A stretch of 44,512 nucleotides of DNA, from NCBI GenBank assembly GCA_017444095.1, contig JAFSXM010000012.1, positions 1 to 44,512 of the forward strand, given 5' to 3'. The translations under genes and the position numbers were made by a program. The stretch is from Rickettsiales bacterium (GTDB lineage Bacteria > Pseudomonadota > Alphaproteobacteria > Rickettsiales > Deianiraeaceae). The notes under the pieces were generated by a model that was not told where the DNA came from, made no database searches, and saw only the letters and a program-made list of their open reading frames with translations. Each line of letters opens with the position of its first letter. Position 1 is the first letter of the stretch. Positions 8,978-17,247 of this stretch are shown here, piece after piece.

Positions 8978-9673
8978 ACAAATAAAAACCCATTCTAATT
9001 AATCACCATTGTGATGTTGCAAAACTTAGCTCTGAATGAAGCTCAACAGAAGGCAATAGAACAATTTGCATTCTTAAAAGCATTAAGCCCAGTAAGTGTA
9101 GACGGATATAATAACTTTAAGAACAAAGGAAAGGTAATACATACAAGACATAACATAAGGTGTAGTATTTATGAAGAATTTTTAAAAGATTTTTGTAATC
9201 AATTTGAGTTTTTTGCAGATTTGCAACGACAATTTGATATTATAAGCCGATTTTATATTGAGTTTTTATCATATGTCTATAACCAAGCATGTGGAAATAT
9301 TATTTTAACACAAGACCATATTAAAGATTTTATGTGTAGAGTTGCTAGTGTAAATAAAAACTCCATTATATTAGATACTTGCACTGGAACTGGTGGATTT
9401 TTGATAAAATCAATGCAAATAATGTTTGATGAATTGGAACAAGAAAAGCAATTTACAAATGAAAATAAGGAGAAAGTAAAAAATAATTTGATAGGTGTTG
9501 AAAGACTGTCTGTGGTTTTTTCTTTTTTTTCATTCACAAAAAAAAAGACAACAATAATTGTTCGTAAGATTGAATATAATAAGTTTTTTTTATCTTTATT
9601 ATTTTTAATTTGCACTAATGATCAAGAAAAAGTAATTATTAGCAATAGTTTTTTTTACAACAGAGTACGATAG
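8975..9673 (+). pseudogene. N-6 DNA methylase (HsdM-like) remnant, N-terminal part only
   Basis: The frame encodes the N-terminal helical region and SAM-binding part of an N-6 adenine DNA methylase. FYIEFLSYVYN, LTQDHIKDFMCRVA and the SAM motif ILDTCTGTGGFLIKSM are clear, followed by NNLIGVE. The family match then stops in a low-complexity T/A tract near 9510. The catalytic NPP(Y/F) motif and everything after it are missing. At the 5' end a TTG at 8975 with a perfect AGGAGG is in frame but is followed seven codons later by a TAA at 8996. Any current translation would have to begin at the ATG at 9014. The lesions indicate a dead gene, probably acquired with a restriction-modification or phage-type module. 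Confidence 0.8.
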
Positions 9674-9752
9674 AGCAAAATATAGCACATAATATTAAAA
9701 AATATGTTGTCTTTTTTTCACAAATAATTACAATTAAAATGTTATAATTAAC

Positions 9753-11240
9753 ATGCAAGAAGAACAGAGTAAAATTAAATCTGAAACAATACAAGGTTTG
9801 CTATTGGAAGGTCAAGATAAATTTACAACTTTATTAAGACAAAAGTCCACAGATGTGCAGAAAAGTTTGGACGATTTTTTTAACGTCGCAAATCGTATAC
9901 AATATATCAAAGATAATGCAACATTGGAAAACATAGATGGTTATAATAATGACATTATTGCACTTGAAATGGAATTTAATAAATATAAGCAGGAATTTAA
10001 CAATCTTTGCCATCAAAATGATAAAACAAAAAATAATGAAAAAAAGCCGTTTGATCAAATTAATGCAGAAATTAATGAATGGAGGAAGATATTGGCAGAT
10101 AAAATTAAGACAGAGCTTGATGATATTTGGGATGAGGCAAATCAAAAGTTTAAAAAAGAAACAAGATGGTTCTTCAATCCTTTTTCAAGTAAACCAACAC
10201 AAAACGAATTAGAGCAACAAAAAAATATGTTAATCGCACAGTCAAGCGTTGTTCAATTCTTTGGTCAAGATGAAATTATTAATATTATGACATGTTGCAG
10301 TGATATTAATAGAAAAGAATCTCAAATAGAAGCATTATTGACAAGTTTAAAACAATTAAGTAAAATGTCTACAGAAAAAAAACATGAAGAAGCAAAACGA
10401 TCAGCAGAAGAGAAAAATGTAGCCAGTCTTAAGTTAAATCAAGGCAAGAAAACAGCACAACAACATATCCAAAAAAACACCGTCTCCATAATAGAACAAC
10501 AAGAAATAAATAAAATTGCCAATTGGTTGCAAACAGAGCAAAATGCTACATATATTACAAAAGAAGATATAATAGAACAATGCCATGATTTTGGTGTGGA
10601 TAACTATGATGATTTTAAAATAGCATTTTTACAGGAAATTGAACTTGAAAAAATGCAGAATTTTATAAAAAATGATAGAAATATTATGCTCTCAAAAGAA
10701 GAGTGCAAAGAATTGTTTAAGCATTATGGTATTAAGACATTTTCAGAATTTCGTGAACAATTGAATCAAGGAATGCAAAAGATTGCCGAGACTATCGGTG
10801 GTGATGGTATTAACGAAGTTTGTAATAAATTGTACAATGAAGCACAAAACATCAGTGATTATGTTGATTGTATGAATAGCTTGTCTGATAATCAAGACAA
10901 ACCATTGATTAAAAAAGTTGATGTTAATTTGTTACAAGCAAAGGCAGATCGGTTAAAGAAAACATTGGGAGAGAAAAATATTTTTATACAATTTTTAATG
11001 CTATTTGGTTATGACCCAGATGGGTTGGTGACTGCTTACCATATAGCAAAAGATAGGTTAAAAGAAGCCAAGTGGGACGAAAGGAATAATCTTTTAAACA
11101 ATTCTGGGAATAATTTTATTAACAATAACTCCGAATACAGCAAGATGTATTCTGGTAATAAAAATGTTGTTAACAATAACAATGTTGCTTTATTTGGGCG
11201 ACAAAGCATTCGGCCATTGAATAACAACTTAGGATATTAG
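9753..11240 (+). CDS. Hypothetical coiled-coil protein with an Asn-rich C-terminus
   Basis: This 495-residue hydrophilic protein has no recognised family, signal peptide or membrane span. Residues of about 1-250 are mostly charged and probably helical coiled coil, with an aromatic KKETRWFFNPFSSKP segment in the middle. Two related helical units follow, around QNATYITKEDIIEQCHDFGVDNYDDFK and RNIMLSKEECKELFKHYGIKTFSEF. They share the pattern (I/M)-x-(T/S)-K-E-(D/E)-x-x-E-x-(C/F)-x-x-(F/Y)-G-(V/I), so they look like an internal repeat. The C-terminal 60 residues are Asn-rich. A TATAAT at 9743-9748 ends only 4 bp before the ATG, so the transcript should be leaderless or nearly so. The gene sits between the broken methylase and the NDK gene. 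Function is unknown. Confidence 0.68.
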   Translation: MQEEQSKIKSETIQGLLLEGQDKFTTLLRQKSTDVQKSLDDFFNVANRIQYIKDNATLENIDGYNNDIIALEMEFNKYKQEFNNLCHQNDKTKNNEKKPFDQINAEINEWRKILADKIKTELDDIWDEANQKFKKETRWFFNPFSSKPTQNELEQQKNMLIAQSSVVQFFGQDEIINIMTCCSDINRKESQIEALLTSLKQLSKMSTEKKHEEAKRSAEEKNVASLKLNQGKKTAQQHIQKNTVSIIEQQEINKIANWLQTEQNATYITKEDIIEQCHDFGVDNYDDFKIAFLQEIELEKMQNFIKNDRNIMLSKEECKELFKHYGIKTFSEFREQLNQGMQKIAETIGGDGINEVCNKLYNEAQNISDYVDCMNSLSDNQDKPLIKKVDVNLLQAKADRLKKTLGEKNIFIQFLMLFGYDPDGLVTAYHIAKDRLKEAKWDERNNLLNNSGNNFINNNSEYSKMYSGNKNVVNNNNVALFGRQSIRPLNNNLGY

Positions 11241-11283
11241 TTGAATATAATACCATTCGCATTATGTCTGCTTTATAAGCAAG

Positions 11284-11763
11284 CTACTTACAAGTTCTGC
11301 TGTTGCATTTGAAGAAAATGTTAATTTCTTCTCTTGCTCTGTCTATACTATCGGATCCGTGAACTGCATTTTCTGTTTTGTTGATAGCATATTTCGCACG
11401 AATATCTTTAATGACTTCTCTGTATTTTTCAACAGCATTATCTCCATACAGAATAAATACAATTATTTCTTTTCCAACGAGTGTGTCTCGTAAATCTTTA
11501 TAAAATGGTTTATCTTTATGCATAAAATATAACTTTTCAAATTGTTCTTCTGTTAAAACAATCTTTTTTGAATATTTCATTAAAAGTCCATTTGAAGATA
11601 TCATACTTTTTATTTCATCTTGGTATTTCAAACCGCTTGGTTTAATGACACCAAATGTTCTTTGTTTAGATGGCTTTGCAAAGGCAAAATGATGTGCTGT
11701 GTTAATAATAAAAGCAAAAGATATTGCCACTAACAATAGTTTGAAAGACTTAATGGATTTCAT
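11284..11763 (-). CDS. Exported nucleoside diphosphate kinase homologue with a shortened loop
   Basis: This 159-residue protein starts at an ATG (11763) with a clear signal peptide: MKSIKSFK, a hydrophobic core, then HFAFA, with likely cleavage near residue 29. The frame remains open to a TTG at 11805, which would spoil the signal. The mature part is an NDK fold. RTFGVIKPSG has the ATP-binding Lys, LYFMHKDKPFYKDL matches the HxxxPFF region, and ENAVHGSDS holds the phosphorylated His. Between KYRE and IRAKY about 10 residues are missing relative to E. coli NDK. The lost segment contains the GATNPA part of the Kpn loop. The key Lys, the Arg of IRAKY and the His remain. NDKs are normally cytosolic, so export is unusual. 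Confidence 0.8.
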   Translation of the reverse strand: MKSIKSFKLLLVAISFAFIINTAHHFAFAKPSKQRTFGVIKPSGLKYQDEIKSMISSNGLLMKYSKKIVLTEEQFEKLYFMHKDKPFYKDLRDTLVGKEIIVFILYGDNAVEKYREVIKDIRAKYAINKTENAVHGSDSIDRAREEINIFFKCNSRTCK

Positions 11764-11895
11764 AAGAAGACAGATAAACTTTTTTGTATAAAAAATTATT
11801 GTCAATGAAAAGTTTGGTAACTATGTTTAAAAAATTTGAAGATAAAAATTGTTTATTATTAAATCATTGAAGTAAGTATACTACTTAATAAAGTT

Positions 11896-12906
11896 TTATC
11901 CTCTCAAAAACCCATATTTATAAACTCCATTTTCAACTTCTTTGGCAAGCAACTTCAAATCTTCACGAAGTTTTGTGAATAAAACCTCCGCTTCTGTATA
12001 TGCTTCACAGCCGTTGTTTCGTTTTGCTTTGCCGTTTTTGTCAAGTTTTACACCTTTAACTCCGTTCAAAATGCCATTCCAACCTGCATTGATTTTGTAT
12101 TGATAATCTGTAATGATTTTGCCATTATGTTCGTAATTCTTGCCACATTGATTTTGATGATAAAATTTACAAATCTCCAAAGCAGAGTTATAAACATTCT
12201 GTGCTTGTTGTGTTAAACCTTTATTCAACTCCGCCTTCAAAAGCCACCAAACTTCAAGGTCGCGGTTTGCATTTTGCAAGTTCAATTCGCCGTTGTCAAA
12301 CAAATTCCAGTCGGTATAGTTTTTGGTGAAAATTGCATAAACAATACAATTATTTATAAAATCTTGGTCGTCTTCGTATAAATAATGTTTTTCTTGCCCC
12401 ATTTTGAAGTTGTCTTGTGGCTTTTCAAAAGGTGCCGTGAATTGGTCGCGGTCGTTGAGCCAAGTGGCCGGGATGGAGGTTCTGACACTTAAATAAATCA
12501 ACGAAACAATTAAATTTGAAGATGTTATATTATTATTATTATGTGTCTTTGAATTGCATTCAGAAGTATCGTATAAGTGTAAATAATTGTTTTGTTGAAA
12601 ATCGTTGCCTTGTTTGCGAACACCTGCTAACAATGTTTCATTTGTTGTGTTATTACTCTTATACCAATCATTGATTAAAAATAAGTCGTCTGTGCTAACA
12701 CAATTTTTTATTCCGTTATATTCATTCTTTTCGTTAAAAATATCAAATTTTATCATTTTTGGAAATGTATTATTTGAATTTGTATCCCAAATTTGAAATG
12801 AAACTGGAAACTGCCCGCTTACATTATCAAAAGTATCAGCAGGAACGATATAGCCGTTTAAAACATCAGCATTAAAAAATTCTCTAAACTTTAAAAAGTA
12901 TTTAAT
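11896..12906 (-). pseudogene. C-terminal fragment of a large N-6 DNA methylase
   Basis: The open frame encodes what looks like the C-terminal, target-recognition end of a large N-6 adenine DNA methylase. KFREFFNADVLNGYIVP, SVRTSIPATWLNDRDQF and DFINNCIVYAIF resemble blocks I associate with that family, and KLREDLKLLAKEVENGVYKYGFLRG resembles its usual end. An ATG occurs at 12756, but homology-like sequence continues in frame upstream of it to about 12900. The frame then meets a stop at 12907-12909 without a normal start codon. The SAM-binding and NPPF parts are absent. It is therefore a 5'-truncated remnant. It faces the N-terminal methylase remnant at 8975-9673 in opposite orientation; whether both came from one gene cannot be decided here. 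Confidence 0.7.
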
Positions 12907-12993
12907 TTATAATTTTTAAGCCATAACATATTACTTGTTGTAGTTGAATTTAAAATTTAAAAAATATCGTTTTTGTCTTGCATAAAAGAAGAT

Positions 12994-13395
12994 ATGACGA
13001 AAAATAGCAAAAGTAGAAACAAAATGAAACTCTTAACGAAGAAAGACATTACTTTAACAAAACAGGCAATCAATAGAATAAACGAACTCAAATGTGAGAA
13101 TAGTGAGATATTTATTAGAGTAATGATAACAACAGGTGGTTGTGCCGGCAAACAATATTGCATATTGATGGATGATTATATTGGTGAAACTGATTTTTGT
13201 TTGAGAAAAAGGTTTAACAACAAACTAAGTGTTTATGTTGTTATTGATGAGAATTCTTTGAAATATATTAAAGGTAGCAAGATGGATTTTGCTGATGGAT
13301 TAGAGTTTTCAGGTTTTACATTAAAAAACCCAAATATAAAAGCTATGTGCAATTGTGGCAATTCATTTTCTTGCAATGAATGTGAGTTATCTTAA
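12994..13395 (+). CDS. IscA/ErpA/SufA-type iron-sulfur cluster assembly protein
   Basis: This A-type Fe-S carrier homologue has 133 residues from the ATG at 12994. The family fold is seen in ITLTKQAINRINEL, IRVMITTGGCAGKQY, VVIDENSLKYIKGSKMDF and SGFTLKNPNIKAMCNCGNSF. The three cluster-ligand cysteines are conserved (Cys50 and the CxC pair Cys119/Cys121). Two extra cysteines follow in the tail (SFSCNECELS). It delivers or stores Fe-S clusters for maturation of other proteins in the cytosol. A TTG at 12973 also opens the frame, and a further ATG at 13024 (MKLLTKKD) is possible. No isc or suf genes are adjacent, so I give no specific symbol. Confidence 0.88.
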   Translation: MTKNSKSRNKMKLLTKKDITLTKQAINRINELKCENSEIFIRVMITTGGCAGKQYCILMDDYIGETDFCLRKRFNNKLSVYVVIDENSLKYIKGSKMDFADGLEFSGFTLKNPNIKAMCNCGNSFSCNECELS

Positions 13396-13482
13396 TTTTT
13401 TAGTTGTTGTTATTGTGTTGACAATAACTTTTAAAATAATCGCATATATCAAAGATATAGAAGACTTTTTCTAACAAAGAGT

Positions 13483-14481
13483 ATGTTTAAAAGTATTAGT
13501 TTGTTCCAAAATGAAAATATTATTCAGGAATTGCTATTAAAACAGCAACAGAATGTTTTGTCATCCCTTGCGGAGGTTCTGGAAATTGCAAAAGGAGATT
13601 TAACTTTTAGTTTTGGTGCAGAATTAGAGTTTTACATTAGGAATAATGTTAGTAGCAATGTAGGTATAACTGGTAGTTATTATACGGATGATGATATTGA
13701 GCGAGATAAGCAACTTCCAGAGTTGTCTATTGAAGATGATAAAATTAAAAATATTATACATAAACTGAACGAAAAATATTCACAATTAGGTATTGAAAGT
13801 TTTGAAAAAGAAGATGGCTTTAATCAATTTGAGGTTCAATTTCAACAAACAAATGATGCTTTGTTAATATGTCAGCGAATATGTGATTTTCGTAATGTAA
13901 TGACGGAATTGTGTAATGTAGATTTTCGTGCAAAACCAGATTTAAATGATGCTGGAAGTTCTTTGCATTTTCATATCTCAATTTACTATAAAGATGTTAA
14001 TTTATTTGCAAAAGACCATCCAAGAGACGATGATGAATATCATTATTTACCGCTATATTGGAGCATTGCAGGTATGTTAAAAACAATGCTATCTTCAATG
14101 TTATTTTTCGCACCAACAGAAAATTGTTATGAGAGATATTTATATCCAAAAAATCAATTACATATTCATTATCCAACTGGTGTTTGCTGGGGATTTAATA
14201 ACAGAACATGTGCTATTAGAATACCACAAAAACCAACAGAAGATCCTTATAATTGTCGCATAGAGCATCGAGTGTCTTCATCTGTGTGTAATCCATATTT
14301 TGCTTTATATGCTATTTTAACTGGTATGAAATACGGAATAGATAAACAACTGGATTGCGAAGAACCAACTTTTGGCAATGCATTTGATGTTTTTCACGAT
14401 TATATCACTCCTCTACCAAAAAGCTTCAAAGAAGCAAAATTGCTATTTGATAAAGGTATTTTTTCAAAGATTTTTAAATAG
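13483..14481 (+). CDS. Glutamine synthetase catalytic-domain protein, shortened at the N-terminus
   Basis: This 332-residue protein contains the catalytic half of glutamine synthetase. Metal-site strands appear as FGAELEFYI and later FNQFEVQF. The ammonium/glutamate loop is NDAGSSLHFHIS, the ATP and phosphate arginines lie in NNRTCAIRIP and RIEHRV, and the family ending CNPYFALYAIL is present. The N-terminal beta-grasp domain that forms part of the neighbouring active site in ordinary GlnA is largely missing: the first catalytic strand is at residue 43 rather than about 128. It may be a gamma-glutamyl-amine ligase or other GS-like enzyme rather than true GlnA. It is followed by about 100 bp and then a CE-clan protease gene with its own promoter. 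Confidence 0.82.
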   Translation: MFKSISLFQNENIIQELLLKQQQNVLSSLAEVLEIAKGDLTFSFGAELEFYIRNNVSSNVGITGSYYTDDDIERDKQLPELSIEDDKIKNIIHKLNEKYSQLGIESFEKEDGFNQFEVQFQQTNDALLICQRICDFRNVMTELCNVDFRAKPDLNDAGSSLHFHISIYYKDVNLFAKDHPRDDDEYHYLPLYWSIAGMLKTMLSSMLFFAPTENCYERYLYPKNQLHIHYPTGVCWGFNNRTCAIRIPQKPTEDPYNCRIEHRVSSSVCNPYFALYAILTGMKYGIDKQLDCEEPTFGNAFDVFHDYITPLPKSFKEAKLLFDKGIFSKIFK

Positions 14482-14551
14482 ATATATCAAACATCAATAT
14501 TTGTTAATTGTTGTAAAACATCAAAAAGATAAAGAAGTTTTTTTTACTTCT

Positions 14552-14579
14552 TGCAAGAATATTAAGAATAAATATAATT
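14552..14579 (+). promoter_or_regulatory. Promoter of the CE-clan protease gene (TTGCAA, 16 bp, TATAAT)
   Basis: TTGCAA (14552-14557) and TATAAT (14574-14579) are separated by 16 bp. The -10 box ends 9 bp before the ATG at 14589, predicting a leader of 0-4 bases. It has the same -35 hexamer and spacing as the virB11 promoter. Confidence 0.65.
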
Positions 14580-14588
14580 TTATTGAAT

Positions 14589-15722
14589 ATGGATAATATT
14601 TTGCAAGACCAACAAACACAGAATGGAGTAAAAGAAGAGCATTTTGAGTATAAGTTATTAAATAAAGATATAGAAATGCAAGGAGAATATTTTGATGTTG
14701 TGCCAGATGGAAATCTTTTTACTATTGAGGATTATCCAATTTTTGCAGTAAGACTACGACCATTGGGTATTGGCAAAATTATGGATATTTATAATAAAAA
14801 GTATAATATTAAAAGTTATGTTTTAACATATAAACTTAACTCTAATCAATATATGTTGTATTCTAATAATACACAACAAATGTATTTAACTCAAAAAGAG
14901 GCTCTATTGAAGTTTTTTAACTTTGACAACATAAATGATAATGAATTTGCCGGTATCATTATTGCAATAACAAACGAAGATGAAAGATTGGTTCATGCTA
15001 TTCCTTATCTATACGGAAAAGTTAATGGTAGAAAAAAAATAATTTTCCTTGATTCCTTTGGTGGATTGAACTGTTTTTCTGGATGCATTATTGGAGCAGG
15101 TTTTTTTCAGCAAAATATTCCTGATATAGATTGTTATTGCCATGGTGATACCATACAAGGTGATCATCATTCATGTGGTATTATTGCTTGTGATTTTATA
15201 AAAAATTGTTTAAGAAATAATGCAAAATTAACACATAAAATATTAAGAAATGTTAAGATGCGAACAATGGTTCGTGATTTTGAATATAACCAAAATATTG
15301 AGGTAAATGTATATGACCTACCAACGGAGTTAAAAAAGTTTTCGCAGTTAGGGATAAATAAAGCAAAAGAGGTGGCTATTCAAGACACAAAAAGTGAAGA
15401 TGAAAAACAACAGCGGATTGGCTGGTTTGCTAAACATATTAGGAAATTGTTTTATAGAAGAGACCCAGAGCCTTATAATCCTGATGGGCAAATTGTTCCA
15501 GATGCTCTCAGAGAGGAGAAACAAATAAATACATCTTTGCTTGAAAAAGGACATAAATATGCTGGTTGGATTATTAAGGAAGAAAAGCTTATGCTTAATT
15601 ATAATCCAAAATATTGGCTTGATATGATAAAAGAACAAGATGGGAATAATATATTTTTACGATTTGTTAGGCAAGTTAAAAAGCTTGTTGATGATATTAA
15701 AGTTGAGAAAATTGATGAATAA
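14589..15722 (+). CDS. Candidate CE-clan (Ulp1/YopJ-like) cysteine protease
   Basis: This 377-residue protein starts at the ATG at 14589; a TTG two codons earlier is less likely. No signal peptide or membrane segment is seen. The middle shows the residue order of CE-clan peptidases: His136 in RLVHAIPYLYG, Asp155 in KIIFLDSFGG, Gln190 in HGDTIQGD, and the nucleophile Cys196 in HHSCGIIACDF. Spacing and hydrophobic context match Ulp1 and bacterial deubiquitinase or acetyltransferase effectors. The C-terminal 150 residues are charged and unrecognised. Members in intracellular bacteria remove ubiquitin or ubiquitin-like proteins, or acetylate host proteins. Host targeting here is an inference. The gene has its own strong promoter, and its 3' end lies close to the 3' end of rnpB. 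Confidence 0.7.
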   Translation: MDNILQDQQTQNGVKEEHFEYKLLNKDIEMQGEYFDVVPDGNLFTIEDYPIFAVRLRPLGIGKIMDIYNKKYNIKSYVLTYKLNSNQYMLYSNNTQQMYLTQKEALLKFFNFDNINDNEFAGIIIAITNEDERLVHAIPYLYGKVNGRKKIIFLDSFGGLNCFSGCIIGAGFFQQNIPDIDCYCHGDTIQGDHHSCGIIACDFIKNCLRNNAKLTHKILRNVKMRTMVRDFEYNQNIEVNVYDLPTELKKFSQLGINKAKEVAIQDTKSEDEKQQRIGWFAKHIRKLFYRRDPEPYNPDGQIVPDALREEKQINTSLLEKGHKYAGWIIKEEKLMLNYNPKYWLDMIKEQDGNNIFLRFVRQVKKLVDDIKVEKIDE

Positions 15723-15750
15723 ATTGATGTTATACTAATCTTGAAAAAAA

Positions 15751-16091
15751 ATGACTTCACAATAAGCCGAATTCTGTTTAATTGATTATTTATCTTGAAT
15801 ATCTGTTGCCAAATATTTCCAGCATTCTACCATGTTCCACCCAAAGAAAAGAAAGGAACAAACTTGAATTTGCTTGCAATAGGGTTTGCATTGCCAATTG
15901 TCTTACAACAACTGCGGTGAGCTCTTACCTCGCCTTTTCAACCTTACCTGCACTTTCGCACATCGGCGGTATATTTTCTGTTGCACTTTCCAGAGTTCAC
16001 ACTCTATGGCCATTAACCATTATTGTTTCTTTGTCAAGTTCGGACTTTCCTCAAAACAATTTCTTGTTTTGCAATCAATTTGTGAAGTCAT
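15751..16091 (-). ncRNA. rnpB: RNase P RNA (M1 RNA)
   Basis: The minus strand reads as bacterial type A RNase P RNA of about 341 nt. The 5' region has GAGGAAAGTCC (CR-I), then AGTGCAACAGAAAATATACC, GGTAAGGTTGAAAAGGCG and the AGGTAAGAGCTCACCGC block. The 3' end has ACAGAATTCGGCTTAT (CR-V region), matching the universal AACCCGGCTTAT segment. Twelve bases at each end, ATGACTTCACAA and TTGTGAAGTCAT, are perfectly complementary and form helix P1. A run of T (complement of 15744-15750) follows immediately and acts as the terminator. This RNA forms the catalytic core that removes tRNA 5' leaders. Open frames on the other strand here are spurious. Confidence 0.95.
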
Positions 16092-16094
16092 CTT

Positions 16095-16123
16095 ACTATA
16101 ATTTTTTAAAATATTATTTGCAA
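16095..16123 (-). promoter_or_regulatory. Promoter of rnpB (TTGCAA, 17 bp, TATAGT)
   Basis: On the minus strand TTGCAA (16118-16123) and TATAGT (16095-16100) are exactly 17 bp apart. The mapped RNA 5' end at about 16091 lies a few bases after the -10 box, which validates TTGCAA as a working -35 in this genome. Confidence 0.75.
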
Positions 16124-16159
16124 TAATTGATTATTGCAATACACTCGTTTGATAATAAA

Positions 16160-17113
16160 ATGAGTGATGGTAGCATCTATTATAATGCATCAAGTAAAAT
16201 TAGTGGTGCTGGTGATGATGAAGATATTGTGAGAAACGGAGAAGAATACTTGTCTATGCAGGAAGATCTCTCATTGACAGAGGATATGGTTGTTGATTTT
16301 GATTGTGACGAGAATTCCATTTTAAGGAAAGTGTTGGAAAGTGATGGCTTGCAAAAAGAATATTGTGAAATTATTGATATTGGCGATATTGATGACTTTA
16401 ATGACTTTCAGGATAAATTAAAAAACGAAAATATTAAATTATCTTTTCATCAAAATGATGGATATAAATTTAATGAAACAAATAAGACGATATATCTACG
16501 TTTTAACAAATTATGTCTAAAATTAGATAAACAAAACATTAATAATTATAACATTTGCAACATTGATGATAACATTGTTATTACTAATAATAAAAATTCA
16601 AATATATTTGAAATAAATAAAACACAAGTTAAAATATATAATAAAAACAATCATCTTTGTGATAATAATGGTAATATTAATGGATATGAATATGTTTACG
16701 ATATCAAAGATAATAGATTGTTTTTTAGAAACGATAATCTTGACAGTCTTGAATTGTATGAATATAAAGTATTTAGTGGAGGAGAGAAATGTTTTTATCC
16801 TCAAAAAAATGGGTATTTGGGGAATTTCCGCAGAACTTGGGAACAAAAACAACAGCCTATGAATTTGCTGCAAGCACTTGTCGGAATAAACCAACAACAA
16901 AAACCAGAATCAGATGATAAAAAGAATAATAATTATAAAACATGCTTATGTAGTGTAAATTGTTGTAGTGGCGATGATGTTGATGTCGTAACAGATGATA
17001 TCGCGTCATTAAAAAATAATCCTAATGTAGGAACGACAATAACAGGAAGAACATATAATACATTATCGCTTGAAGATGCAAATAAAAAGATAGCAAACAA
17101 TAATCAAAAATAG
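16160..17113 (+). CDS. Asn-rich acidic protein with a C-terminal cysteine cluster
   Basis: This 317-residue protein starts at the ATG at 16160; the frame extends to a TTG at 16127 that lies in the rnpB promoter region. The protein is hydrophilic, with no signal peptide or membrane segment. The N-terminal 60 residues are acidic, and the middle is very rich in Asn, Ile and Lys, with short alternating strands. Residues of about 266-280 hold a cysteine cluster (CLCSVNCCSGDD). It resembles the proteins at 1662-2567 and 41779-42834 in composition and in having packed cysteines, but no alignable domain is obvious by eye. A GATAAT at 16151-16156 sits 3 bp before the ATG. The giant exported protein follows 134 bp later. 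Function is unknown. Confidence 0.68.
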   Translation: MSDGSIYYNASSKISGAGDDEDIVRNGEEYLSMQEDLSLTEDMVVDFDCDENSILRKVLESDGLQKEYCEIIDIGDIDDFNDFQDKLKNENIKLSFHQNDGYKFNETNKTIYLRFNKLCLKLDKQNINNYNICNIDDNIVITNNKNSNIFEINKTQVKIYNKNNHLCDNNGNINGYEYVYDIKDNRLFFRNDNLDSLELYEYKVFSGGEKCFYPQKNGYLGNFRRTWEQKQQPMNLLQALVGINQQQKPESDDKKNNNYKTCLCSVNCCSGDDVDVVTDDIASLKNNPNVGTTITGRTYNTLSLEDANKKIANNNQK

Positions 17114-17247
17114 AAGCACCAACTCTCTATTTAAGAGATATTGCTCCGTGAATAATATTACAGTTGTTTAAAGTTATAAAATTAACTTCAATACATTTGT
17201 TTCTTTAAAACTATTGCAAATAATTAAAGTAATTATTTTTTAATTCT

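Noticed and set aside
9535..9722. Inverted repeat around AAAAAAAGACAACA (about 9538 and about 9702) as transposon ends
   Set aside because: Only about 14 bp, mostly a homopolymer, no target duplication seen; chance is likely in such AT-rich DNA, although it lies where the methylase is cut.
15782..16126. Plus-strand open frames of 71-114 codons
   Set aside because: They lie on the complementary strand of rnpB and show no protein-like pattern; the conserved RNA explains the region.
17114..17247. Small inverted repeat CTCT-ATTTA-AGAG after the second Cys-cluster gene as terminator
   Set aside because: Stem of 4-5 bp and no T tract on either strand.
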